64,000 nucleotides of DNA from Microcebus murinus (Eukaryota > Chordata > Mammalia > Primates > Cheirogaleidae): positions 64,006,501 to 64,070,500 of the forward strand of contig NC_134117.1 in assembly GCF_040939455.1 (NCBI RefSeq), in the 5' to 3' direction. A program made the translations under genes and the position numbers. The notes under the pieces are model-generated. The model was given only the letters and a program-made list of their open reading frames with translations. It was not told where the DNA came from and did no database searches. Numbering within the stretch: position 1 is the first letter of the stretch; the number at the start of each line of letters is the position of its first letter. Shown in pieces: positions 44,700-55,494 of this stretch.

Positions 44700-46265
44700 C
44701 TCTTATGCTTGTTGATAAACAGGTGGTATCCATCGTTAGAGTTCTATTATTATTCTATACACCTGTTCTAGTTAAACAAGATTTAGAAATCTGTGAGTCC
44801 AGATGTCATTGATTTGAAGATGATATTAAATATTCTAGTACCTTCTTCAAGGGCTTGTTAATTACCTTTCACATAAAAGTACTAATTGATTAATATATTA
44901 TTCATTACTCTAGCTGGCAGAGCTGTTTCAGTCAGCCTAGGCATAGTTTGCAAATTTAGAAAAGTATTCTGGAGAATTCATTGATATATCATCTGATTAT
45001 AAGCATAGAAATAAAGGAAAATGGTTGTAGAGCCATGAACATATCTAGAATCTTCCACCAAACATGTAAGGAATCTATTATGGATATATACTCAATTTAG
45101 TTAAATTGTTATATTTTTCTTTTCTTTATTACTTCACCTATGGACCATTGGATAAGAAGTTTTCATTATTGCCCTTTTCATTTTATACTTCTGGGTAAAC
45201 CTATTTCTACAAATAAATACTTACTTGTAGTGTTGTCTTAACATTTCCCAGGAAACGTTTAAAAAAAAATCATGTGGCTTACTATAAATCTATTCTAGGC
45301 ATATGTTAAAATTATTTTAGTGTGAAATATAATGTGATCAGTCCTCAGTAGATGCCATTAGAAGTAGTGTTTTGTGCTAGAAAGGATCCTTCACTTCTAA
45401 GTCCGTTTAATAAATTTCAGGCTTTAAGAGTCATCATCACAGAAGAGAGAGATGGGAAAAAATTGGAGGGATCTCATAAAATCTAGCCATGTAATCTCTG
45501 AAGAGGAAGATGAGGAAGGGAAAAAGAGACAAGTAAGATGGACCATTCAAAGACATGCAAACAATCATCCCTTGATGTTGATTATATCAGCTTTCCTTGC
45601 AATAAACTATTGATACGAAACAATACCTAGAATGTACTTTAAATATTATATTAAGTACCCGTATACTTAGCCTCAACAGTAATTGCTTTTGAACAGGTCA
45701 TGCAGATGCTATACTCACACGGACACACAGGTATGAGTGCCATATGCAGCACACACTGAAAATCTTCTCCAAGGCAACGTCCTTCAATGTATATTTAAAA
45801 TCCATTATAATATCCCAGAAAACTCATTGCCATAGTAACTGGAAAGCCATTTGTACTCAAAATTAAAACAACCTTCTTTTACCCTCCAGGATATTGATTA
45901 TGTTATGTTTTATCACTTGGATTTAATTAGATGCATTATTGTTTTGTTTTTTTTTTTCAAGCTGAAGGAGGTAAGACCCTAGATATAAACACTGAGAAAC
46001 AGGCACTCATATTACATCCATCCAAAAAGAAGTGGTTTTTCACATTGTACATTTGTGAGAATATTTTTTTTCTGTTTTTCCAATTTACATTAAATCCATT
46101 TATTCATAACATAGAATGCTGCTTTTAGTGAGAAGTGGTACACTTTCCCTGCACTCTTAATCCCAGCCTTCCACGTCCGAGGGGCATTATCTGAAATCAC
46201 ATCTTACACAGAGTATTTGTATCCTTTACCTCCATGGGCCAAGATTACCCCATGCTCTATCCCAA
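44700..46265. other. Unique sequence
   Basis: No confident repeat. Short A- and T-runs only (45258-45269, 45948-45959). The small frame at 45931-46128 is AT-driven. Confidence 0.5.
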
Positions 46266-46269
46266 AGTA

Positions 46270-46430
46270 TCGCTTCCTTTAGAGAGCCCTCCCCAATAAA
46301 CCATGCCATTCTATAGGCACACTCTTTTTTTTTCTTACACTATTTTTGTTGCCATATTGTATTCATTAAAAACTATATCGCAGTATATAATGCCTGACAC
46401 CAGTAGAATACAGCTTTCTTCCACTGTTTC
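46270..46430 (+). mobile_element. Possible L2 3' fragment
   Basis: 'agagagccctccccaataaa' and 'tataatgcctgacaccagt' resemble the L2 3' block (the 'ccctccctgaccaccct' to 'cactacctgacatta' span). By eye only. Confidence 0.4.
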
Positions 46431-46554
46431 CTTCTATTTTCTGTGGCCTTATGTCTCTCCCTCTGTCCATGGATACCTTTCAGGCATAGGGGAGGGAAGA
46501 GCACAGATTTTCAGTTGGTTACCATCCTTGTTCCAAACTCTTTATCAGACACAT

Positions 46555-46682
46555 ATACAGACTATCTTTCTTAATCTCTAAGGGAGTTCTATGAGGTATA
46601 AATTGTTTCCACTTTGCACATAAAAACAAGCGAAACCCTGAGATGCTAAGTAAATTCTTTAGGTTGTAAGAATACATGTAAA
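46555..46682 (-). mobile_element. MIR fragment, antisense
   Basis: 'ttctatgaggtataaattgt', 'ttccactttgcacataaaaa' and 'gaaaccctgagatgctaagt' match the reverse MIR core in order. Confidence 0.6.
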
Positions 46683-46798
46683 ACATATTCCGGGGCATGT
46701 GTATTGGGGGATTGGAAGGCTACTGTTTTTTTCTAATCCTTTGCCAATAGAGTGATGGGGAGGGGCTCTGCCTGTGCAAGCCTGAAGGAAGACCCTCT

Positions 46799-46870
46799 AC
46801 ACACGTGTGTGCATGTGTGCATTCGTGCACACACGCACACGTGTGCACACACACACACTCATACACACAG
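46799..46870. repeat. (CA/TG)-rich alternating tract with a strong hairpin
   Basis: Alternating purine-pyrimidine sequence with Z-DNA potential. Within it, 46807-46821 pairs with 46826-46840 (14 of 15 bases) across a TTCG loop. The rest is CA repeat to about 46868. Interrupted repeat units rather than a pure microsatellite. Confidence 0.85.
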
Positions 46871-47764
46871 GCAGCCAGTTAAAGTTTTGAGGAAGGAGGC
46901 AGCATGATAGAGAGAAGAGTCTGACACCAGCGAGTTCATGATGGGGGAAGAGGCCAAGGACCACCAGGGGGGCAAGGTCCTAACATAAATGTCTTCTGGG
47001 TGTTAACAAAGCCTGCTGTGTGCAATAGTCTCCTTTTGGTTGCCCTCCATATGAAATCTTCCCACGAAGTCTAAAAGGAAAACCACAAACTGCTAAGAGA
47101 GATGAGGTTTCTTATGGACAACAATGTCAAATTGTATACCCTGTACTGCTTGGCGTGTGGCCAAGACAAGGCAGTGGGACAGTCTCTTAAGTGTGGGGCT
47201 GCAGCATAAAGCCACAGGCTGGTTGGCGTGGAAATCACTGCTTTGTCCTTTGCACCACGCAGATATTTTCCCAGGTCTTCAGTTGTGCCCCATGATTTGG
47301 TAATGTGGGGAGCTAAGGAGCATCTGTCTACACCAGCAAATGCATCAAAAGTGCTGTGAGGGTTGCTTAATTCAGATTATTTCTTGGTACTAATAAAATA
47401 GTCAACTAAAATAAGGTATCACTGGGAGAGAGAAGCGAGTTTCTCACGGCTCCATTGAAGACCCATGTCCCAGCCAAAAAGTCCACCCATGATCCGTGTC
47501 CCCTGCCCACTCAGGCTTCTGGGACTTCCTTGGGCGTGTGGCTTGCCCAGTGTTTTAGACACATTTCCTCCAAATTGCTGCGTTTTCTCTAATAGGCCAC
47601 AGCATTATGGTGATTAATTTGTCTGTAATTGAGTTTTATTACAAGAGTGACATTTGTCTTTGACTTTGGCAGGGGGCTTCTCTGTTTGTCATCGTCATCT
47701 TCAGCCAGCCAGCCGGAGCTGTGGTGCCAAACTGTGCAAATGACAGTCAGCTTAGCCAGATTAG

Positions 47765-47765
<1 letters not shown>
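46871..47765. other. Unique sequence, possibly conserved non-coding DNA
   Basis: No repeat family recognised. 47580-47690 has ATTA cores ('gattaatttgtctgtaatt') and a balanced base composition resembling conserved non-coding DNA, which is only an impression. Confidence 0.4.

Positions 47766-47822
<57 letters not shown>
47766..47822. repeat. (TG)n microsatellite
   Basis: About 28 uninterrupted TG units. It produces the Cys-Val and Thr-His alternating open frames on the two strands. Long pure TG tracts are normally polymorphic in length. Confidence 0.97.
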
Positions 47823-47824
<2 letters not shown>

Positions 47825-48071
47825 GGGCTGTGGTGGGGAGAATGACAAGGCAAGGAGACCAGAGAAGGATTTACACAGGACTTTGGTCTAATGTTCATTA
47901 GGAAGTACTCAAAGGATGGGAACCCAAAGTTGAATGAAGTAATAGTACTGTTTGGTGCTTGCCAGATAGTTTCTATTAATTCATGTAGGATACTCACATT
48001 ATATTGCACCTGTATCATACTGTTTATCCTGAGTTATATCAATGAAACATTTAAAAATAAAATATCTTGAT

Positions 48072-48366
48072 GGCTGAGTATAGGGGCTTATACCTGTAAT
48101 CCCAACACTTTGAGAGGCCAAAGGGCAGGAGGATTGCCTCCGTCTGCCTTTAAGCCAGAAGTTCAAGAGCAGCCTGGGCAACATAATGAGACTCCATCTC
48201 TACAAAAACTTTTAAAATTCACTGGACATGGTGGTGCATGCCCCTAGTCCTTGCTACCTGGGAGGCTGAGAAAGGAGGATTACTTGAGCCCAGGTGTTCG
48301 AGGTTACAGTGAGCTATGATGGTACCACTGTACTCCAACCTGGGTAACAGAGCGAGACCCTGTCAG
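48072..48366 (+). mobile_element. Old Alu dimer
   Basis: 'ggcttatacctgtaatccca', 'acactttgagaggccaaagg', 'caagagcagcctgggcaac', 'acatggtggtgcatgccc', 'ggaggctgagaaaggagga' and 'gtgagctatgatggtacc' give both arms. The 'tgtaatcccaacactttgag' and 'gatggtaccactgtactcca' variants place it with older, pan-primate Alus (J-like) rather than the strepsirrhine type next to it. Confidence 0.88.
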
Positions 48367-48380
48367 TATAGATTGTTTTC

Positions 48381-48724
48381 ATTATTTTATTTTATTTTAT
48401 TTTTGCTACAGAGTCTCACTCCATTGCACAGGTTAGAGTGCTATGGCGTCAGCCTACCTCACAGTAACCTCAAACTCCTGTGTTCAAACAATCCTCCTGT
48501 CTCAGCCTCCGGAGTAGCTGATATTATAGGCATGAGCCACCATGCCCGGCTAATTTTTTCTATATATATTTTTAGTTGTTCAGCTAATTTCCTTCTAGTT
48601 TTTAGTGAAGACAAGGGTCTTGCTCTTGCTCGGGCTGGTCTCAAACTCCTGAGCTCAAATAATCTGCCCGCCTCGGCCTCCCAGAGTGCTAGGATTACAG
48701 GCATGAGCCACCACACACAGCCTA
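48381..48724 (-). mobile_element. Strepsirrhine Alu dimer, inverted to its neighbour
   Basis: Antisense Alu starting with a (TTTTA)n tail at about 48381. It shows 'gagtctcactccattgcac', 'gctatggcgtcagcctacc' and 'ctcagcctccggagtagctg', then 'ttttttctatatatattttt' with an added AT-rich block before 'agtgaagac', then 'cccagagtgctaggattac'. The added block is shared with 58590-58932. It lies tail-to-tail with the Alu at 48072-48366, about 15 bases apart. Confidence 0.92.
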
Positions 48725-49180
48725 ATTTTTTTTTTAATGGTGATATTTCATTAAGCATAACAATATATGCATTCTTCAGCTTGAATATATGTGATATCAT
48801 CAACATCACAAAAAAAGAACAAAAGGAATGAATAGACCATCCACAATAGAACAAAAAATTAAAAACAATATATGAAAATTTCCAATGCCAAACTTTACAG
48901 AAATGGTCAAATAAGTTAAACCATGTTTATTTTATGAAATATTAATTATTCATTAAACTCATTTTCAGAGACTATTAGTGTCAATTATATGATAATAATA
49001 TAACATTGAGTATAAAAACATGGTATTAGATGACATAATGACATCTTTCACACTTTAATAGTGTTAAAAACTTTTTATGTACAGTTTGAAGTATGTCAGG
49101 AACAGTGCACAACTTTAAGTGTGTCTCTTTGGATGGAGACGAGTGATTTTTATTTTCTTATTTAACTTTAGTTTACTGAG
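48725..49180. other. Unique AT-rich sequence
   Basis: No repeat or frame recognised. Confidence 0.45.
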
Positions 49181-49181
49181 T

Positions 49182-49425
49182 TCATGAGAATGGGCCCTAA
49201 TCAGTATGACTGATGTCCTTATTAGAAGAGAGGGTTAGGATGCAGACACACACAGAAGAATGGTCATCTACAAGCCAAGGAGACAGACCTCAGAAGAAAC
49301 CAACCCTGCCACTACCTTGATCTTAGATTTGTAGCCTCCAGGACAGAGAGTAAATACATTTCTATTGTTTAAGCCTCCTAGTCTTCGTAGTGTCTTATGG
49401 CTACCCTAGCAAACTCATACGACCA
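49182..49425 (+). mobile_element. MaLR LTR fragment (MLT1-like)
   Basis: 'gagaatgggccctaatcagt', 'atgactgatgtccttattag', 'cctgccactaccttgatct', 'tagatttgtagcctccagga' and 'gtaaatacatttctattgtt', then 'taagcctcctagtc', follow the 3' half of MLT1 LTRs in sense order. Solitary and old. Confidence 0.75.
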
Positions 49426-49574
49426 CAAAGTCATCCAACACCCTACTGCCTTGTAAGAATAAAAAACACTACCCTTATCCTTTTCTATAAAATTTTTGAC
49501 TGTTTTCCCTTGTCTACAGGCTAGTAATAATCCTTATGTGCTTATTGTAATTGGCAATATCAAGAACATTAGGC

Positions 49575-49700
49575 ATTATATAAATCATTATTTAATATTC
49601 GCAGTATCTCAGTGAGATGGGGATGCTTTATTTCATTTTAGAGAAACTAAGCTTAATTAAATTGCTCATTGTCACTGAGAACTAGTGCCCCGGTGTCAAG
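49575..49700 (-). mobile_element. MIR fragment, antisense
   Basis: 'atctcagtgagatggggatg' and 'ttcattttagagaaactaag', then 'attgctcattgtcac', match the reverse MIR core. Confidence 0.6.
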
Positions 49701-49927
49701 ATAACAATTCCATTTCAGTTTTTAGTATTCCATGTGTAAATTAAGACAGTTGGAGTCTTGAAGGTTTTTGGAACTTAAACAATTGCCTTTTCAAGGTTTT
49801 CCTATTGCTCTAGCTAAAGGACTTACTGAGCAGGGTGCAGTCAGACCTGCTGGAAGTTTACATCAAGAATGGTGGTGGGAAATGGGTCCTCAGGCCTATC
49901 TCGTCTTCCCCCGTACAAAACCCAGTA

Positions 49928-50140
49928 TAAGAGCCTTGGAGACAAACAGACCTGGGGAAAACTGCAGCTCTGACAACAGACCAACTCTACGATCTGGCAC
50001 AATTTCTCTGAGCTTCAGTTCTCCCCCCTTAAAATGATGATAATAACTATCTGATGGAGGTGTGGTGAATCAATGAGTGGCTGCATGTGAAACAGCAGAG
50101 TGGCTGAAGCAGAATAAATAGTGCATGTTGGCTATTAGTG
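49928..50140 (+). mobile_element. MIR SINE
   Basis: 'ccttggagacaaacagacct', 'gatctggcacaatttctctg', 'agcttcagttctcccccctt' and 'aaaatgatgataataactat' are the MIR order. Nearly complete. Confidence 0.75.
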
Positions 50141-50279
50141 TCATCTGAGATTGCACAGGAATGGTTATTCTCCCAAAAGGCAGAGATCCCACTCAAAAGT
50201 CATTAACACTTTCTCCCTGACTATGAAATAAAATTGATCTTGTTAGCTTAAAATAGTTTAAACTTGGGTGAGTTAATAA

Positions 50280-50445
50280 AATTCTCATTTCATCCTCATG
50301 GAAGACCTGAAATGAAACTACCCTTACTAATGCCCTTTCAGAGATGACGGAGCTGAGGCTTACTTCATTCCCAAGGTCATGCAGCTACGAAGTGGTGTAG
50401 TCGGGTTGCAAGCTCTGGCATGCCTGACTCCAGTGTCTGCATTTT
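50280..50445 (-). mobile_element. MIR, antisense
   Basis: 'ctcatttcatcctcatggaa', 'gagatgacggagctgaggct', 'ccaaggtcatgcagctacga' and 'gcctgactccagtgtctgc' match the reverse consensus well. Confidence 0.8.
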
Positions 50446-50449
50446 TCAT

Positions 50450-51135
50450 AGCTGCTCTGACTCAAGGCTGTTCACTCCCAGGGTTCCCATATGTCTGTCT
50501 TGTTTTCTGAGAACCTGAGCCAGGACAAGCTAAGGTAGAACCCAAATATTAACCATCGTTTGCCAGGCTTTATTTTTAATACCTCAAGCCACCTGTCACT
50601 ATAGGGTGTGAGAGGGAACATGGGATTTTTTCAGTTCCTTTTCCCATTCTGGGTCAGAAGATGGCCAGAAAATGGTCATAGCTGAGAAACCGCTGAGCAT
50701 GTTTAACATTCTTACAGAGTCTACATTGCAAGAGATGGGACTGTTGTTGTTGGCATTTCCTTTTACTAAAATATAATTTCACAGTTAAAAAGCTGTTAAG
50801 GACCTGAAAAGTTAGCTATGCCGTTTATGATAAAGGTAATACTTTTTCTATATGGTGATGGTGTTTCCTCTTCTAACTTTGGAGGAGATTGTCTTTCTTA
50901 AAACAAGAAATTGTATTCTTCTGAAAATCATAACGTGGCTCTCATAGGGTGGGAGTGGAGGATTGTTAAATTCTTCTTCGGATTTCGGGAAAAGAGACAG
51001 AGATGATGCATCAATGGGGTTGATGAAAGTCACTCACTGAGGCTGTGTTTACCTGAGATTTGATGTTCATTCCATTATCTCCACCTGACACTCCCCTGTA
51101 TTGATGTTTTAACCCTAAAATGACAAGTTAGGCGA
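50450..51135. other. Unique sequence
   Basis: Nothing recognised. The 61-codon minus frame at 50848-51033 is without a domain. Confidence 0.45.
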
Positions 51136-51138
51136 GCA

Positions 51139-51626
51139 CAGATGGTCCTAGAGTTATGATGTTTTTACTTTTTTTTTACACCGTAAAGTGTGTGAAAATG
51201 ATAAGCATTTAGTAGAAACCATATTGAAATTTTGAATTTTGATCTTTTCCCAAGCTAGGGTTACAGGATGGAAAATCTCTCGTGATACTGGGCAGTAAAG
51301 AGCTGCAGCTCACCAATCCTGAGAGTAAACAGCAGATACTGTACTCTGCAGTGAACCGTGTTGCCAGGGTTTTTTAGATACTGTGTTTTGTGTTTTCACA
51401 TCCCATCCTGTCTACAAAATGCCCATCTGTTTGCAGTATTCAACACTTTATTATAAAATAAGCTTTGTGCTAGAAGATTTTGCCCAGCTGATGTAAGTGT
51501 TCTGAGCAAGGAGAGCTATGATGTTCGGTAGGTTGGTTGCAATAAATGCATTTTCACCTTACAATATTTTCAATTTAAGAGGGGTATATCGGGACATAAC
51601 CCAATTCGTAATTGAAGGAGCATCTG
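51139..51626. mobile_element. Tigger-type (TcMar) DNA transposon, second type
   Basis: Terminal repeats CAGATGGTCC (left) and GGAGCATCTG (right). The right half ('caacactttattataaaata', 'gtaagtgttctgagcaagg', 'gagctatgatgttcggtagg', 'taaatgcattttcacctta', 'gtatatcgggacataaccc') follows a known mammalian Tigger MITE. About 490 bp, non-coding. The flanking dinucleotides CA and TG may be a decayed TA. Confidence 0.75.
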
Positions 51627-51629
51627 TGT

Positions 51630-52610
51630 TGTCTTCTTATCTCATCATCTCTGCCAGGACTTGTTTTTAATCTTTGGAATTCCCAATTTTATTTGACTAA
51701 GAACAGCAATTCACCCAGGGTACCACCAATCCCAATGGCAATGTCAACTGGAATTAGTGATTCTATTGTTTCTCTTTGCCTTCCCTTAGCAAGTAAAGAA
51801 GGACATGAAAAGTTGATACTTTTGGCATTCTTCCTTTTATACTTTGGGAGTGTGGCTTAAGTATTTTGGAGCTTGATAATAGCTAAACATTCTGCCAAAA
51901 CTAGTCCCTCTGCCCCAGGCTGCTTCTCCATCACTTCATGAAAGGTATGTGCTCCGGGTACTATTCCCTTGGGGGTCTGCTAACACTTCCTCTCCCAAAT
52001 CCACTCAGTCTGTCTGTCTCCTCCAGTGTACACTCTGAACTAGATTTGCTCTCTGCCTTGTTCCCAGAATTTTCAGAATTTTACTGGGTTCTCATTTATT
52101 CACTCACCACACACTTTAGATTAGCATCTTCTATGTGCCAGGCATTATATTAGACATCAGGGATAGTTACAGAACTCAACAAGATACACATAGGCACATC
52201 CTTCCTAGAGTCCTCAGATCATGGTAGAAAAGCCTACACCTCTGACAAAGCAGAAAGGAAACTGCAAGAGGCAGAAATATGCAATGTAAACCGTTTTTTA
52301 TTTCCTAAAATAGACAAAGGACTTTGAAAATAATTACAAAATATATTTTTAAATATATAATCTCCCCCCAGTGTTCTGGATACATCTTTGACATGTACAC
52401 AGGATACAGGTCTCAGATCCAGCCAAGACAACCCATCCCACACTGCTGGCCTAGATTATTACATTTGCTTCCCCATATTTACGTATGATCCTTCTTCCGG
52501 AGACAGGTATGATAGGGAGGGGACCCCAGATTCTTCCTACAGCCACTCCAACACTTTTGAATTCCTTCTTGGCCTCTTCTTAATTCTTCTAGCATGATTC
52601 TGTTAGAAAA
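51630..52610. other. Unique sequence, possible small SINE/LINE trace
   Basis: 52088-52165 ('ttattcactcaccacaca', 'cttctatgtgccaggcatta') looks like a MIR/L2-type 3' trace, too short to call. The rest is unrecognised and the small frames are overlapping and domain-free. Confidence 0.4.
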
Positions 52611-52614
52611 CATT

Positions 52615-52790
52615 AAATATCAGGGCTTTAAATCAGAAAGACCTGGCATGTAGTTGTAACTTCACCACTTTACTTAATACCTCCAAGGTTTAATTTTGTC
52701 ATTTGAAAGGCATTTCTGGATAAGTAGCATATTTATAGCATTATTGTAAAAATTAAATGAGATAATATCCACAAAAGCCCTACGGTAGTT
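52615..52790 (+). mobile_element. MIR SINE
   Basis: 'ggctttaaatcagaaagacc', 'aacttcaccactttacttaa', 'caaggtttaattttgtcatt' and 'ttgtaaaaattaaatgagat' follow MIR sense order. Confidence 0.7.
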
Positions 52791-52856
52791 AAAATATGTA
52801 TTATTCCTTTATTTAGTTTGACTATCAAAATAGTCAAATCTCTACATTTTATTTAA

Positions 52857-54549
52857 AACAAGAGTAAATAGATGGAAGAACATATCATGCTCAAGGATCG
52901 GCCAAATTAACATTGTTAAAATGTCTATACTACCCAAAACGATCTATGAGATTCAATGCAATCCCCATTAAAATACCAAGGTCATTTTTCACAGATCTAA
53001 AAAACTAATTCTGTGCTTCGTATGGAAACAGAAATGATCACAAATAGCCAAAGCAGCCTTAAGCAGGAAGAATGAATCAAGAGGCATCACTTTACCAGAC
53101 TCCAAACTATACTACAAGGCTATAGTAACCAAAATAGCATTGAACTGGCACAAAACCAGAAACATAGACCTATGGATCAGAAGAGAGAACCCGATATAAA
53201 ACTATCCTCATATAGCCATCTGATCTTTGACAAAATAAACAAAAACATATACTGGGGAAAGGATTCCCTATTCAATAAATGATGTTGGGAAAATTGGATA
53301 GCCACATGTAGAAGACTGAAACAGGGTCCACAACCCTCACCATTCACAAAAATTAACTCACGGTGGATAACAGACTTAAACCTAAGAGATGAAACTATAA
53401 GAATTTTAGAAGAAAATGTCAGAAAAACTCTTATAGACATTGGCCTAGGCAAAAAAATTATGAAGAAGACCCCAAAAGCAATCACAGCGACAACAAAAAT
53501 TAACAAACGGGACTTGATTAAATTAAAAAGCTTCTGCACAGCCAAGAAACAACAATAGAGTAACTAGAAAACCTACAGAATGGGAGAAAATATATCCATG
53601 CTATACATCTAATAAAGGGAATAACCTGAATCTACAAAGAACTCAAGTGAATCAGCAAGAAAACATCAAATAATCCCATTAAAAAGTGGGCAAAAAACAT
53701 GACAGAAGCTTTTTAAAGAAAGATAGTCTAATGGCCAACAAACATATGAAGGAATGCTGAACATCTCCAATCATTAGAGAAATGCAAATCAAACCACAGT
53801 GAGATATCACCTAACTCCAGTGAGAATGGCATTTGTCAAAAAGTCCCAAAACATCAAATGCTGGTATGGATACAGAGAGAAAGGAACAATCACACACTGC
53901 TGGTGGGACTGCAAACTAGTACAACCTCGATGAAATATAGTATGGAGATGCCTCAAAAAACTGAAAGTGGACCTACTGTTTGATCCAGCAACCCCACTAC
54001 TGGGTACTTGCCCAAAGGAAAAAAAAAATAAGTCACTTTATCAAAAAATCACCTAACTTGAATGTTTATAGTAGCATGATTCGTAATTGCAAAGAGTTGG
54101 AATCAACCCAGGGGCCCATTGATTCATGAGTGGATTAATAAAATGTGGTATATGTATACTGTGGACTGTACTCAGCCATAAGAAAATAGTGAAGTACCTT
54201 TTATAACAACCTGGATGGAACTGGAGACCATTCTTCTAAGTGTGATATCACAAGGATGGAAAAACAAACACCACATGTTCACTATTAAATTGGAACTTAT
54301 CGATGAACATTCATATGCACACATGATGGTAAAACTCAGAGGAAACCAAGCAGGTCTGAAGGTGGAGGAGGGGATGGGTAAATTCACAACTAATGAGTAC
54401 AATACATGCTGTCTTGTTGATGGGCACACTTATAACTTTGATTCAAATCGCACAAAAGCAATATAACCAAAATATATAAAATATATAACCAAAACGTTTG
54501 TACCTCTGCAATATTCTGAAATAAAAATAATAATAAAACAAAAAAAAAT
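52857..54549 (+). mobile_element. 5'-truncated L1, sense
   Basis: ORF2 C-terminal region plus 3' UTR of the strepsirrhine L1 family. It begins within ORF2 at the position of 'gatggaagaacatatcatgc' (equal to about 3690 in the minus L1). It continues through 'tttgacaaaataaacaaaaa', 'tcacacactgctggtggga', 'actactgggtacttgccca' and 'accatggactgta'-type blocks to a 3' UTR and a tail with AATAATAATAAAAC. No inversion. Boundaries are clear, but I could not find a convincing target duplication. Frames are broken. Confidence 0.9.
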
Positions 54550-55295
54550 ACCCTGCTTTCATGACTTGCCTATTTTCTTGAATTGCTATGTAGCTTATGG
54601 TTGAAGCCACAAATATTTATATTTAAGGTGGAAATTCTCTTTTGCTGTATTCCATTCTAATTACTGCCAAATTTCCCCTCCCTATCTTTTTCCCCCTTAA
54701 CTGTTTTTGTTTTAACTTGTGGCAAAAGCTAGTGATTCCTATCTTTAATCATGAGCAGTTGTCACAGGGAAATATCTTTTTGTCTCTGGAATGCAATGCA
54801 TGGTAACCACATACTCTTCCTTAAGCAACTGATAACATAAAATTACAGAATAAAATATTTATCAAAAAGTGTATTGAATCAATCTTTTAAAATCCAGGGT
54901 TTTTAACAACTTTTTAGTCTAGAGAATTATAAATTTATATTTGCTATGATTTCTACTAGTGAATATATGTATACACACATGAATTAATACATACTATATA
55001 TATATAATATTTAATATAAGTTCAATTTTATAATAACCACAATGTACCAGGTTGACACCTATTTTTTTGAACAACATATATGATAGAATGCTTAAAAAAT
55101 TCGTAAAATATTAGACTAAACTTAATACTTGGGAATCTCAAATCCCTCATTAATTTCAAGAAAGGGTAATGTGTGAAATATGTGCATTTAATAATGGATT
55201 ATTTGAGCCTGATTACATATCAAGGAATGAGTAGACCAGAGAGCTTAAAGGACCTTAAAGATATTTTCTACTCAGGATGGACCAGAGGTGAAGCT
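54550..55295. other. Unique AT-rich sequence
   Basis: A TATATA patch lies at about 54992-55010. No family or frame recognised. Confidence 0.45.
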
Positions 55296-55299
55296 GAGG

Positions 55300-55490
55300 C
55301 ATTTCTGAGTGCCTGTTATCTACTAGATAGTGTGCTAGTTGCTTCATAATCGTGACCTCCTCTAATCTTCCAGTAACCCCGTTTAAAAAATGTTAAAGTA
55401 CCGACTTAAGTCTTTTGAGGTTAACTCCCTCTTTCATAGCTAATAAGTCTTGAAACAGAGGCTTGTATGATATTTGAACTTAGTCTTATG
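55300..55490 (-). mobile_element. MIR, antisense
   Basis: 'gagtgcctgttatctactag', 'atcgtgacctcctctaatct' and 'aactccctctttcatagcta' follow the reverse MIR order. Confidence 0.65.
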
Positions 55491-55494
55491 TATG

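Noticed and set aside
47629..48018. Frames with Cys-Val and Thr-His alternation
   Set aside because: Created by the (TG)n tract.
48316..48854. 171- and 131-codon frames
   Set aside because: Entirely Alu-derived, on opposite strands.
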